Shown in pieces: positions 28,399-37,409 of a DNA stretch of 64,000 nt. Both the position numbers and the translations under genes were made by a program. The number at the start of each line of letters is the position of its first letter. The stretch's first letter is position 1. The stretch covers positions 123,867 to 187,866 of the forward strand of contig CAVQWT010000008.1 of NCBI GenBank assembly GCA_963717705.1, in the 5' to 3' direction. The DNA comes from CAVQWT01 sp963717705. Lineage in GTDB: Bacteria; Pseudomonadota; Gammaproteobacteria; Burkholderiales; Casimicrobiaceae. The notes beneath the pieces were generated by a model. The model did not search any database and had not been told where the DNA came from. It saw only the letters and a list, made by a program, of their open reading frames with translations.

Positions 28399-28986
28399 AT
28401 GATTCGCCGCACCCTGCTCGCCGTCACCGCCGCCGCCGCCTTGCTGGCGCTGCCCGCGCAAGCCGCCAACCCGAAGGTCGAGTTCGACACCACCGCCGGC
28501 AAGATCGTGGTCGAGCTCGATCCCGCCGCGGCGCCGAAGACCGTCGCCAACTTCCTCGACTACGTCAATTCGAAGCACTACGACGGCACGCAGTTCCACC
28601 GCGTGATCGCCGGCTTCATGATCCAGGGGGGCGGCTACACGCCCGACTACAAGCAGAAGCCGACGAAGCCGCCGATCGCCATCGAATCGGAGCAATCGAG
28701 CAAGGCCGGCCTGTCCAACGCGGTCGGGACGATCGCCATGGCGCGCACGTCCGACCCGAACTCGGCGTCGTCGCAGTTCTTCATCAACGTCGCCGACAAC
28801 AAGCGGCTCAACTTCACCGCGCCGACGCCGCAGGGCTACGGCTACACGGTGTTCGGCAAGGTCGTGTCGGGCATGGACGTCGTCAACAAGATCGCCAAGG
28901 CGCCCACCGGCGCCGGCGGCCCGTTCCCGACCGACGTGCCGGTGGAAAAGGTGATCGTCAACAAGGCGGTCGTGCTGCCCAACTGA
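28399..28986 (+). CDS. ppiA: periplasmic peptidyl-prolyl isomerase, cyclophilin type
   Basis: A 195-residue proline isomerase exported by a signal peptide (MIRRTLLAVTAAAALLALPA, ending QAA). The cyclophilin core shows YDGTQFHRVIAGFMIQGGGY, then TIAMARTSDPNSASSQFFIN, which hold the catalytic Arg and the substrate pocket. AAGGAG stands before the ATG. It is 15 nt upstream of the cytoplasmic paralogue. Confidence 0.94.
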   Translation: MIRRTLLAVTAAAALLALPAQAANPKVEFDTTAGKIVVELDPAAAPKTVANFLDYVNSKHYDGTQFHRVIAGFMIQGGGYTPDYKQKPTKPPIAIESEQSSKAGLSNAVGTIAMARTSDPNSASSQFFINVADNKRLNFTAPTPQGYGYTVFGKVVSGMDVVNKIAKAPTGAGGPFPTDVPVEKVIVNKAVVLPN

Positions 28987-29001
28987 GCCGAGGAGCCCTT
29001 C

Positions 29002-29499
29002 ATGCCCGTCATCCTGCACACCAACCACGGCGACATCACGATCGAGCTCGATGCCGCCAACGCCCCGGTGACCGTCGAGAATTTCCTCGGCTACGTCCGC
29101 TCCGGCCACTTCGACAACACGCTGTTCCACCGCGTCATCGACGGCTTCATGATCCAGGGCGGCGGCTTCGCCCCCGGCATGACGCAGAAGCCGGTGCGCG
29201 CGCCGATCGCCAACGAGGCGGGCAACGGACTGCGCAACAAGATGTACACGGTGGCGATGGCGCGCACCAGCGAGCCGCACTCGGCCACCGCGCAGTTCTT
29301 CATCAACGTCGGCGACAACGACTTCCTCGATCACAAGGGACCGTCGCCGCAGGGCTGGGGCTACTGCGTATTCGGCCGCGTCACCGCGGGCACCGACGTC
29401 GTCGACAGGATCAAGGGCGTCGCCACCGCCAATGCCGGGTTCCACCAGAACGTGCCGCGCGAGGACGTCGTGATCCAGCGCGCCGAGGAAGTCGCCTGA
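29002..29499 (+). CDS. ppiB: cytoplasmic peptidyl-prolyl isomerase, cyclophilin type
   Basis: A 165-residue cyclophilin without a signal peptide. Core motifs are FDNTLFHRVIDGFMIQGGGF and TVAMARTSEPHSATAQFFIN, with WGYCVFGRV near the C-terminus. GAGGAG-like sequence precedes the ATG at 29002. The stop overlaps the region where lpxH translation may begin. Confidence 0.95.
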   Translation: MPVILHTNHGDITIELDAANAPVTVENFLGYVRSGHFDNTLFHRVIDGFMIQGGGFAPGMTQKPVRAPIANEAGNGLRNKMYTVAMARTSEPHSATAQFFINVGDNDFLDHKGPSPQGWGYCVFGRVTAGTDVVDRIKGVATANAGFHQNVPREDVVIQRAEEVA

Positions 29500-29543
29500 G
29501 CGACGGCGCCGCCGCGGGACGACCGGCGCGCGCCGACGCGCCG

Positions 29544-30266
29544 GTGCTGTTCGTCTCCGACCTGCATCTCGCGCCGGAGCGGCCGGCGCTCGCGGCCGCG
29601 TTCGAGTCCTTCTGCTCGGGTCCCGCGCGCAACGCCCGCGCACTCTACGTGCTCGGCGACCTCTTCGACGCCTGGATCGGCGACGACCAGCTGAAGGATC
29701 CGTTCGCGGCGCGTGTCGGCGCCGCGCTCGCCGGCGTGGCCGCCGCCGGCGTGCCGGTGTTCGTCATGGCCGGAAACCGCGATTTCATGCTCGGCGACGA
29801 GTTCGCCTCGGCCGTCGGCGCCCGCATGTTGCCGGCGGAGATCGTCGTCGACGTCCACGGCACGCCGACGCTGCTGCTCCACGGCGACGAGCTTTGCACC
29901 GACGACGTCGACTACCAGCGCTATCGCGGCTGGACCCGCGATCCGCGGCATCGCCGCTGGCTGCGCACGCTGCCGTACCGGCTGCGGCTGGCGATGGCCG
30001 GCTGGCTGCGGCGGAAGAGCCGGCAGGCGACGGCGGCGAAGCCCGAGTCGATCATGGACGTCAGCGCCGAGGCGGTCGAGCGCGCGTTCCTGCGCCACGG
30101 CGTCGCGCGGATGATCCACGGCCACACCCATCGCCCGGCGCGGCACCACCTGACGGTGTCGGGACGGCCCTGCGAGCGCCTGGTGCTGGCCGACTGGTAC
30201 GACCACGGCAGCGTGCTCGAAGCGACCCCCGCCGGCATCGCCGCGCGCGCGCTGCCGCCGGCCTGA
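29544..30266 (+). CDS. lpxH: UDP-2,3-diacylglucosamine diphosphatase
   Basis: Calcineurin-like phosphoesterase that removes UMP from UDP-2,3-diacylglucosamine in lipid A synthesis, at the inner face of the inner membrane. Metal motifs are DLHL, GDLFDAWIGDD, GNRDFM and HGHTH. No ATG is available. GTG at 29544 gives 240 residues (MLFVSDLHL), the length of E. coli LpxH. A CTG at 29496 overlapping the ppiB stop has a better SD (GAGGAA), so translation coupled from there is the alternative. lpxH beside ppiB is a familiar order. Confidence 0.9.
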   Translation: MLFVSDLHLAPERPALAAAFESFCSGPARNARALYVLGDLFDAWIGDDQLKDPFAARVGAALAGVAAAGVPVFVMAGNRDFMLGDEFASAVGARMLPAEIVVDVHGTPTLLLHGDELCTDDVDYQRYRGWTRDPRHRRWLRTLPYRLRLAMAGWLRRKSRQATAAKPESIMDVSAEAVERAFLRHGVARMIHGHTHRPARHHLTVSGRPCERLVLADWYDHGSVLEATPAGIAARALPPA

Positions 30267-30365
30267 GCGGACCCCGACGCCGCGCGCGATGCGGTCATTG
30301 GAGGCGCCGGGCGGCAGCGTTCGGGACGCCGCGCCGATCCGCGTGACGCCGGTCCGCACCCCGGG

Positions 30366-31616
30366 TCAGCCGAGCGCCGCGCGAAAGTCGGCGAGCAGGT
30401 CCGCGGTGTCCTCGATACCGACCGAGACGCGGATCAGCGAATCGGCGATGCCCATTTCCGCGCGCCGGTCGGGCCCCATCTCCCAGAAGATCGTGTGCGC
30501 GACGGGGATCGCCAGCGTCCGGTTGTCGCCGAGGTTCGACGACGCGACGACGATCGACAGCCGGTTGAGCACGTCGAAGCAGTCGACGCCGTCGACGAGC
30601 TCGAACGACAGGATGCCGCCGCAGGCGCGGAACAGCGAGCGCGCCCGTGCGTGCTGCGGGTGCGACGCCAGCCCCGGGTAGTGGACCGCGCGCACCGCGG
30701 GATGCGCCTGCAGCATCTCGGCCAGCGCCTGCGCATTGGCCGAGATGCGGTCGAGGCGCAGCGCCAGCGTCTCCGCGCCGACGGCGATGTGGTGCGCCTG
30801 CTCGGCGGCGAGCGTCGCGCCGAAATCGCGCAGCCCCTTCTTGCGCAGCTGGGTGATGCCCTGCATCGCCGGCGGCGCGCTGCGGTACGGCGCCGCGATG
30901 TTCGGATACCGCGTCCAGTCGAAGAGGCCGGTGTCGGTGATCGCGCCGGCGAGCGCGTTGCCGTGGCCGCCGATGTACTTGGTCAGCGCGTTGACGACGA
31001 GGCTCGCGCCGACGTCCTTCGGCCGGAACAGCCACGGCGAGGTCATCGTGTTGTCGACGACGCAGACGAGGCCGCGCGCGCGGCAGAGAGCGCCGATGCC
31101 GGCGAGGTCTGCCACCTGCGTGCGGGGATTGGCGATGGTCTCGACGAACACCAGCCGCGTCGCTGGCGTGACCGCGCGCTCGACCGCCGCCGCGTCGGTC
31201 GCGTCGACGAAGCTGACGGCGACGCCGTGCGCCGCCATCGTGTTGAGCAGGCTCACGGTGTTGCCGAACAGGAAGCGGCTGGCGACGACGTGGTCGCCGG
31301 CGACCAGCAGCGTCAGCATCGCGGCGCCGATCGCCGCCATCCCGGTGGCGAAGCACACGGTCGCCACGCCCCCTTCCATCGCGGTCACCTTGGCTTCGAG
31401 CGCCGCCGCCGTCGGATTGCCCTGCCGCCCGTAGGCGTAGCCCTGCGCGCGCCCCTGGAACACGGCGGCGAGCTCGCGCGCGTCGCGGTAGCCGTAGGCG
31501 ACCGACAGGTGCAGCGGCTTGTGCAGCGCGCCGTGCTCGATCGCGGCGCCGCGGTCGGAGTGGAGAATGGCGGTGGTGAAACCGCGCGGCGGGGATGCCG
31601 GCCTGGAGGAATTCAT
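30366..31616 (-). CDS. cystathionine gamma-synthase family PLP enzyme
   Basis: A 416-residue Cys/Met-metabolism PLP enzyme (aspartate aminotransferase fold). The cofactor lysine is in ALTKYIGGHGNALAG. Phosphate and substrate loops are seen in YAYGRQGNPT and CFATGMAA, and the C-terminal SVGIEDTADLLADF is typical. It could be cystathionine gamma-synthase, gamma-lyase or O-acetylhomoserine sulfhydrylase; I cannot choose from sequence. GAGG precedes the ATG at 31616. It converges on lpxH, and the 99-nt gap between them shows nothing. Confidence 0.88.
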   Translation of the reverse strand: MNSSRPASPPRGFTTAILHSDRGAAIEHGALHKPLHLSVAYGYRDARELAAVFQGRAQGYAYGRQGNPTAAALEAKVTAMEGGVATVCFATGMAAIGAAMLTLLVAGDHVVASRFLFGNTVSLLNTMAAHGVAVSFVDATDAAAVERAVTPATRLVFVETIANPRTQVADLAGIGALCRARGLVCVVDNTMTSPWLFRPKDVGASLVVNALTKYIGGHGNALAGAITDTGLFDWTRYPNIAAPYRSAPPAMQGITQLRKKGLRDFGATLAAEQAHHIAVGAETLALRLDRISANAQALAEMLQAHPAVRAVHYPGLASHPQHARARSLFRACGGILSFELVDGVDCFDVLNRLSIVVASSNLGDNRTLAIPVAHTIFWEMGPDRRAEMGIADSLIRVSVGIEDTADLLADFRAALG

Positions 31617-31712
31617 GACGACCTCGCTTTAGCGGAATTTGTCAGGCGCCCGCAAGCTGATGCTCAAATCGGCGCGTGGCGGAATTGTGCGGTGCGGTGC
31701 ATGCGGTGTCAA

Positions 31713-33728
31713 TTACCGGGCGAGCATCGCCTTGAGCTGCGCCAGCCGCGCGTGGCCGGCGTCCTTTTCCTTCGCCGCCTCGTCCGCCGGCAGCGCCGCA
31801 CCGGCCCAGCGCAGGTCGTCCTGCGCGAGCTCGCCGAGGAAGCGCGACGGCTGGCAGTCGACCTTCTCGCCGGCGCGCTTGCGCGCCCGGCAGAACGACA
31901 GGTGCAGGCTGCGCTGCGCGCGCGTGACGCCGACGTACATCAGGCGGCGCTCCTCGTCGACGTTGCCCAGCGCCACCGCCTCGCGGTGCGGCAGCAGCCC
32001 CTCCTCGAGGCCGACCATGAACACGTGCGGGAACTCCAGCCCCTTGGCCGCGTGCAGCGTCGACAGCCGCACCGCGTCCGGGTCGTCGCCGTCGCGGCCC
32101 TCGAGCATCGTGATCAGCGCGATCATCTGCGTGAGCTCGACCAGCGTCTTGCCGTCGGTCTCGCCCTTGGTGGCGAGCCAGCGCGTGAAGTCGCGCACGC
32201 TCTGCATCCGCGTCTCGGCCTGCTTGCGGTCGCAGGTCGCGACCAGGTAGTCCTCGTAGCCGATCGCCGCGACGAGCTCGTCGAGCAGGCGGCCCGCCGG
32301 CTCGCGCTCGGCGCGCCAGCGCAGGCCGTTGACCAGAGTGCAGAAGGCGTCGAGGATCTCGCGCTGGCGCGGCGCGATGTCCGCCGCGGCCGCATCGGCC
32401 GACACCGCGGCGAACACCGCGGCGAACAGGCTCTCGCGGCGCGACGCGGCGATCGCCCCGAGCTTCGCGAGCGTGGCCGCGCCGATTCCGCGCTTCGGCA
32501 CGCCGACCGCGCGGATGAACGCCGGGTCGTCGTCGTCGTTGGCGATCAGCCGCAGGTAGGCGATCAGGTCCTTGATCTCGGCGCGGTCGAACCACGACTC
32601 GCCGCCGGACACGAGGTAGGGGACGTTCTGCGTCCGCAGCTCCTGCTCGAACAGCTTCGCCTGGTGGTTGCCGCGGTAGAGGATCGCGTAATCGGACCAG
32701 TTCCCGCGATGGTCGAACTTGTGCGCGAGCAGCCGCCGGACCACGCCTTCGGCCTCGGCCTCGTCGTCGGCGGCCGGCGTCACGCGCAGCGCGTCGCCGG
32801 TCCCGTGCTCGCTCCACAGCTTCTTCTCGAAGAGCTTGGGATTGTTGGCGATCAGCGCGTTGGCCGAGCGCAGGATTCGCACCGTCGACCGGTAGTTCTG
32901 CTCGAGCTTGACCACCTTGAGCGCCGGATAGTCGACCGGCAGCTGCGCGAGGTTCTCGACCGACGCGCCGCGCCAGCCGTAGATCGCCTGGTCGTCGTCG
33001 CCGACCGCGGTGAAGCGCGCGCGCTCGCCCGCCAGCAGCCGCAGCAGACGGTACTGTGCCGCGTTGGTGTCCTGGTACTCGTCGACGAGCAGGTGCCCGC
33101 AGCGCTCGCGCCAGCGCGCCGTGGCAGCCTCGTCGCGCTCGAGCAGCGCGATCGGCAGCGCGATCAGGTCGTCGAAGTCGACGGCCTGGTACGCGCGCAG
33201 CGTGTCGTCGTAGCGGGCGTAGGCGCTTGCGGCGACCGCCTCGTCGTCGGACGACGCCGCCTTCGCCGCCGTCGCCGGCGCGACCAGCGCGTTCTTCCAC
33301 TGGCTGATCTTCCACTGCGCCTTGCGCGCCCGCGCCCGATCGGTGGTGGCGATCAGTTCGGCGACGATCGGCTCGATGTCGTCGGGGTCGAGGATGGAGA
33401 AGCCCGGCTTCAGTCCCAGCGCCCTTGCGTCGCCGCGGACGATCGACAGCCCGAGCGAGTGGAAGGTGCTGATCCGCAGCGCCTTCGCCGCATCGCGCCG
33501 GCCGGCGTCGGCGAGCAGCGCGCCGACGCGGTCGCGCATCTCGCGCGCCGCCTTGTTGGTGAAGGTGATCGCGGCGATCGTGTCGGGCGCGTGCCCCAGC
33601 TCGAGCAGGTGCGCGATCTTGGCGGTGATGACCCGCGTCTTGCCGCTGCCCGCACCGGCGAGCACGAGCAGCGGGCCGTCGACGTAGCGGACGGCCTCGC
33701 GTTGCGGAGCGTTCAGCGGAAACGACAC
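31713..33728 (-). CDS. rep: ATP-dependent DNA helicase Rep
   Basis: A 671-residue superfamily 1A 3'-5' helicase that helps replication forks past obstacles. Walker A GAGSGKT is at 25-31, followed by motif Ia ITFTNKAAREM. Walker B is LLVDEYQDTNAAQY, motif III is GDDDQAIYGWRGA, motif IV is LEQNYRS and motif VI is VGVTRAQRSLHLSF. The length is that of Rep rather than the longer UvrD or PcrA. The start is GTG at 33728. It is divergent from apaH, with overlapping promoter elements at 33778-33800. Confidence 0.94.
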   Translation of the reverse strand: MSFPLNAPQREAVRYVDGPLLVLAGAGSGKTRVITAKIAHLLELGHAPDTIAAITFTNKAAREMRDRVGALLADAGRRDAAKALRISTFHSLGLSIVRGDARALGLKPGFSILDPDDIEPIVAELIATTDRARARKAQWKISQWKNALVAPATAAKAASSDDEAVAASAYARYDDTLRAYQAVDFDDLIALPIALLERDEAATARWRERCGHLLVDEYQDTNAAQYRLLRLLAGERARFTAVGDDDQAIYGWRGASVENLAQLPVDYPALKVVKLEQNYRSTVRILRSANALIANNPKLFEKKLWSEHGTGDALRVTPAADDEAEAEGVVRRLLAHKFDHRGNWSDYAILYRGNHQAKLFEQELRTQNVPYLVSGGESWFDRAEIKDLIAYLRLIANDDDDPAFIRAVGVPKRGIGAATLAKLGAIAASRRESLFAAVFAAVSADAAAADIAPRQREILDAFCTLVNGLRWRAEREPAGRLLDELVAAIGYEDYLVATCDRKQAETRMQSVRDFTRWLATKGETDGKTLVELTQMIALITMLEGRDGDDPDAVRLSTLHAAKGLEFPHVFMVGLEEGLLPHREAVALGNVDEERRLMYVGVTRAQRSLHLSFCRARKRAGEKVDCQPSRFLGELAQDDLRWAGAALPADEAAKEKDAGHARLAQLKAMLAR

Positions 33729-33777
33729 GGCAGGGGCGGTGGGGAAGGTTCGCGCGGGAAGGCCGGGGGAGCCGTTG

Positions 33778-33800
33778 CTAGAATGCAGCCTCGATTCTAG
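33778..33800. promoter_or_regulatory. inverted repeat formed by two divergent TAGAAT -10 boxes
   Basis: CTAGAAT (33778-33784) and its complement ATTCTAG (33794-33800) flank a 9-nt spacer. On the plus strand TAGAAT faces apaH; on the minus strand TAGAAT faces rep. The two could be face-to-face -10 elements or an operator; clear -35 boxes were not found. Confidence 0.45.
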
Positions 33801-33869
33801 GCATGCCCGCGCCGCCCGGACAGTCTTGACGGCGCGCCCGATTCACCCACCGGAACGGAACCACCCCCC

Positions 33870-34703
33870 ATGGCGCACTACGCGATCGGCGATGTCCAGG
33901 GCTGCCACTGGGAGCTGTGCCGCCTGCTGGAGATGCTGGCGCCGGACCCGGCCCGCGATCGCGTCTGGTTCGTCGGCGACCTGGTCAACCGCGGCCCCGA
34001 GTCGCTCGCGGTGCTGCGCGAGGTGAAGGCGCTGGGCGCGATGGCGACCACGGTGATCGGCAACCACGACTTCCACCTGCTCGCCGTCGCTGCGGGCCAC
34101 GCCCGCGCGCACCGCGAGGACACGCTCGCCGGCATCCTCGCGGCACCGGACCGCGACGAGCTGCTCGCCTGGGTCCGCAGCTGGCCGCTGGTGGTGGTCG
34201 ACGGCGAGCGCCTGCTGGTCCACGCGGGGCTGCTGCCGTCGTGGACGCCGGCGACCGCCGTGATGCTGTCGCGCGAGGTCGAGACCGTCCTCGCCGGTCC
34301 CGGCCACGACGCCTTCCTCGCGACGCTCTACGGCAACGAGCCGCGCACCTGGCGCGACGACCTCGCCGGTCCCGACCGCCTGCGCGCGATCGTCAACGCC
34401 TGCACGCGGATGCGCTTCTGCACCGCCGACGGGACGATGGACTTCTCCGAAAAGCGCGGTCCGGCGTTCGCGCCCGACGGATTCCGGCCCTGGTTCACGC
34501 ATCCGGGCCGCGCAAGCAGCGGCGCGACGGTCGTCTGCGGCCACTGGTCGACGCTCGAGCTGTTGCTCGCCCCGAACGTGCTGATGCTCGATTCGGGGTG
34601 CCTGTGGGGCGGTGCGCTGACCGCGGTGCGGCTCGACGACGGCCGGCTGTTCCAGGTCGGAAGCCGCGCGCCGGTGCAGCCGAAACCCTGGCACCCGCGC
34701 TGA
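33870..34703 (+). CDS. apaH: symmetrical bis(5'-nucleosyl)-tetraphosphatase
   Basis: Hydrolyses Ap4A to two ADP and can remove Np4 caps from RNA. At 277 residues it carries the phosphoesterase motifs GDVQGC (7-12), FVGDLVNRGPESL and VIGNHDFHLLA, and the distal histidine regions VHAGLLPSW and GHWSTLE. The ATG at 33870 is supported by the conserved MAHYAIGDVQG opening. It converges on the acyltransferase gene. Confidence 0.95.
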   Translation: MAHYAIGDVQGCHWELCRLLEMLAPDPARDRVWFVGDLVNRGPESLAVLREVKALGAMATTVIGNHDFHLLAVAAGHARAHREDTLAGILAAPDRDELLAWVRSWPLVVVDGERLLVHAGLLPSWTPATAVMLSREVETVLAGPGHDAFLATLYGNEPRTWRDDLAGPDRLRAIVNACTRMRFCTADGTMDFSEKRGPAFAPDGFRPWFTHPGRASSGATVVCGHWSTLELLLAPNVLMLDSGCLWGGALTAVRLDDGRLFQVGSRAPVQPKPWHPR

Positions 34704-34723
34704 CGGCGCCCGCGCGGCGGCGA

Positions 34724-35524
34724 TCAGGCGTCGGGGCCGGCGGCGGGCAGACCCAGCGCGTCGCGCACCGCGGACTCGGCCGCGCGCGCGAGCTCGCGGC
34801 GGTGCATCGCCGACGCGGCAAGCGGCGCAGAGATGTGCAGCTCGACGACCAGCCGGCGCTCGCGGAAGATCGCGCGAAAGGTGTCGGCGAACGACTTGTC
34901 GCCGTCGTAGGCCGGCGCCGTCGAGTGCGTGCCGTCGGCCGCGAAGTAGCGGATTCCCACCGGCAGCACGTGTCCATCGGCGTCGACGATCGGCTGCAGC
35001 AGCGAGCTCTTGAACCGCAGCATCGTCGTGCCGTCGGTGGTCGTGCCTTCGGGGAACACGGCGACGATGTCCCCGGCCGCCAGCGCGTCGGCGGCCTGCC
35101 GATTGACGCGGTGCGTGTCGCGCCGGCGCTCGCGCTCGACGAACAACGTGCCGCTGTCGCGCATCAGCCGCCCCGCCAGTGGCCAGCGCGCGAGGTCCGA
35201 CTTGGCGATGAAGCGCACCGGCTGCACCGAATGCAGGACGAAGATGTCGACCCACGACACGTGGTTGGATACGACCAGCAGGTTGCCTCCCGCCGGAGGC
35301 AGCTCGCCGTGCACCGTCGCCTCGATGGCCATGATCCGCAGCAGGCGGCGGCTCCAGCCGCGGATCAGCCGGCGTCGCGACGCCGGGCGCACCAGCGGGA
35401 AGACCAGCGTCGTCGTCGCGAGGCCCTCGAAGACGTGCACGGTGACGCGCACGGCGCGCCACGCGCGGACCAGCGCGTGCGTGGGATGCAGCGGGGCGGG
35501 AAGACGGTCGATCCGTTCGCTCAC
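34724..35524 (-). CDS. 1-acyl-sn-glycerol-3-phosphate acyltransferase (PlsC family)
   Basis: Acylates lysophosphatidate to phosphatidate at the inner membrane. At 266 residues it has motif I SNHVSWVDIF (the NHX4D motif), motif III VFPEGTTTDG and the middle block GTLFVERERRRDTHRV. A hydrophobic segment precedes motif I. The start is GTG at 35524, overlapping the TGA of the upstream kinase gene by 4 nt, so the two are coupled. Confidence 0.9.
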   Translation of the reverse strand: MSERIDRLPAPLHPTHALVRAWRAVRVTVHVFEGLATTTLVFPLVRPASRRRLIRGWSRRLLRIMAIEATVHGELPPAGGNLLVVSNHVSWVDIFVLHSVQPVRFIAKSDLARWPLAGRLMRDSGTLFVERERRRDTHRVNRQAADALAAGDIVAVFPEGTTTDGTTMLRFKSSLLQPIVDADGHVLPVGIRYFAADGTHSTAPAYDGDKSFADTFRAIFRERRLVVELHISAPLAASAMHRRELARAAESAVRDALGLPAAGPDA

Positions 35525-36462
35525 CAGGGATAGGAGCCGAAGGTGTCGTGGTAGCGCGCGCCGACCGCGTCGCGGCTGACCGCGTGGTTCTGGCCGCCGC
35601 GCGACGCGATCTTGAGCGAGCCCAGCACCGACGCCAGCCGGCCGGTCGTCGCCCAGTCGGTTCCCGCCGCGATCCCGTGCAGCAGCCCGGCGCGGTAAGC
35701 GTCGCCGCAGCCGGTGGGGTCGACCAGCGCCGTGGGCCGCACGGCGGGAATCGCCAGCACGTGGCCGTCGACGTGGATCTTCGAGCCCTCGGCGCCCAGC
35801 GTCACGACCAGCGCATCGACGCGGCGCGCGAGGTCCTCGAGCGTCAGCCCGGTCCGCTCGACCAGCAGCCGCGCCTCGTAGTCGTTGACCGCGAGATACG
35901 TCGCGGCGTCGATCATCTCGAGAAGCTCGTCGCCCGAGAAGAGCGGCAGGCCCTGGCCGGGATCGAACACGAACGGGATGCCGGCGCTGGCGAAGCCGGT
36001 CACGTGCGACCGCATGCCGTCGCGGCCGTCCGGTCCGACGATGCCGAGACCGATGCCCTCGACGTCGCCGACCCGGTTCTCGTGCGACCGGTTCATCGCG
36101 CCCGGATGGAACGCGGTGATCTGGTTGTCGTCGAGGTCGGTGATGATGAAGGCCTGCGCCGTGTAGGTGCCGGCGACCGTCCGCACGCCGTCGGCGGGAA
36201 CGCCCAGCGCAGCGAGGCGCTCGCGGTACGGCGCGCCGTCGTCCCCCAGCGTCGCCATCACCACCGGCGAGCCCCCGAGTCCCAGCAGGTTGTAGGCGAT
36301 GTTGCCGGCGCAGCCGCCCCACTCGCGGCGCATTTCCGCGATCTGGAACGACACCGACAGCAGATGCGTCTCGCCGGGGAGGATGTGGCGGCCGAAGCGG
36401 TCGGGAAACACCATGATGGTGTCGTAGGCGAGCGAACCGCAGACAAGGGTGCGACGGGTCAT
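35521..36462 (-). CDS. PfkB-family carbohydrate/nucleoside kinase
   Basis: A 313-residue ribokinase-fold kinase. Signature 1 region is EWGGCAGNIAYNLLGLGG, and the C-terminal signature with the catalytic Asp is DPTGCGDAYRAGLLHGIA. Betaproteobacterial relatives are often called adenosine kinase, but the substrate is not settled by sequence. It is coupled to the downstream acyltransferase gene. The 176 nt between its start and algR hold no gene I can see. Confidence 0.85.
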   Translation of the reverse strand: MTRRTLVCGSLAYDTIMVFPDRFGRHILPGETHLLSVSFQIAEMRREWGGCAGNIAYNLLGLGGSPVVMATLGDDGAPYRERLAALGVPADGVRTVAGTYTAQAFIITDLDDNQITAFHPGAMNRSHENRVGDVEGIGLGIVGPDGRDGMRSHVTGFASAGIPFVFDPGQGLPLFSGDELLEMIDAATYLAVNDYEARLLVERTGLTLEDLARRVDALVVTLGAEGSKIHVDGHVLAIPAVRPTALVDPTGCGDAYRAGLLHGIAAGTDWATTGRLASVLGSLKIASRGGQNHAVSRDAVGARYHDTFGSYPW

Positions 36463-36638
36463 GGTGTGAGGAAACCTCGGGGCAGGACGGGATGGCGACG
36501 CGCGGATGCCGCGGTCGCCGCGAGCGCGGATTGTAGCGCCCGCCGGCCGGCGGCTGCCGGCGGTGCTTCACCAGGGGACCGGCGGCACGCGCGCCCGGCG
36601 GGGCGTTCCCCACCGCGGCGTGCGCCAGGTGCCGCGGG

Positions 36639-37409
36639 TCAGGCCGCCTGCTCGCGCCCCAGCTCGCGGACGATGAACTGCTGCCGCCGCGATACGGGGA
36701 GCGTCTCCTGCACGTCCTTCAGCAGGACCTCCCAGTGCGCGTCGCCTTCGTCGCCGACGCGCCGCTCGAAGCCGCGCACCGCGTCGCGGGAGACGAGGCA
36801 GTTGCGGTGGACGCGGACGAAGCGCGACCCGAACTCCTCCTCGAGCCGCGTCAACGATTCCTCGAGCAGGAATTCGCGCTGCGGGGTGCGGATGGTGATG
36901 TACTTGAGCTCGGCCTTCAGGTAGACGATTTCCTCGACCGGAACCAGCACCACGCGCGAGCGCTCGGTCACCGACAGGAACCGGCGCGAAGACGCCGGCA
37001 GCTCGTCCAGCTTGGCCGCGGTGATCGGCTTCAGCCGCGGCACCTTCTGCAGCGCGCCGAGCAGCCGCTGCACGCGGACCGGTTTCACCAGGTAGTCGAT
37101 GGCGTTCACCTCGAAGGCCTGCAGCGCGTGCTCGTGGAAAGCCGTGGTGAAGATCAGCACCGGCGGATGCGCGAGCTTGAGCAGGTGCCGCGCAAGCTCG
37201 AGGCCGTCCATCGCCGGCATGTGGATGTCCGACAGCACGAGGTCGACGCTCATCACCGACAGCAGCTCCATCGCCTCGCGGCCGTTGGCGGCCTCGCCTG
37301 CGACGACCAGGGGCAGCGCGCCAGTGCAGTCGTCGAGCAGCTCGCGCAGGCGCCGGCGCGCGGGCGCCTCGTCGTCGACGATCAGGATGCGCAGTGCGGG
37401 GTCAGCCAC
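36639..37409 (-). CDS. algR: LytTR response regulator, AlgR-type
   Basis: A 256-residue response regulator. The receiver domain (about 6-125) has the acidic pocket IVDDE and phospho-acceptor Asp61 (LSDIHMPAMDG). The C-terminal LytTR DNA-binding domain (about 145-250) contains FVRVHRNCLVSRDAV. The start is GTG at 37409, overlapping the sensor gene by 8 nt. An algZ/algR pair next to argH is the same order as in Pseudomonas, where it controls surface polysaccharide and pili; the local regulon is unknown. hemC, its usual downstream neighbour, is absent here. Confidence 0.9.
   Translation of the reverse strand: MADPALRILIVDDEAPARRRLRELLDDCTGALPLVVAGEAANGREAMELLSVMSVDLVLSDIHMPAMDGLELARHLLKLAHPPVLIFTTAFHEHALQAFEVNAIDYLVKPVRVQRLLGALQKVPRLKPITAAKLDELPASSRRFLSVTERSRVVLVPVEEIVYLKAELKYITIRTPQREFLLEESLTRLEEEFGSRFVRVHRNCLVSRDAVRGFERRVGDEGDAHWEVLLKDVQETLPVSRRQQFIVRELGREQAA

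Noticed and set aside
30495..33800. A 1,101-codon plus-strand open frame
   Set aside because: It runs antisense to both the PLP-enzyme gene and rep, spanning the intergenic gap, and is low-complexity Arg/Ala/Val sequence.
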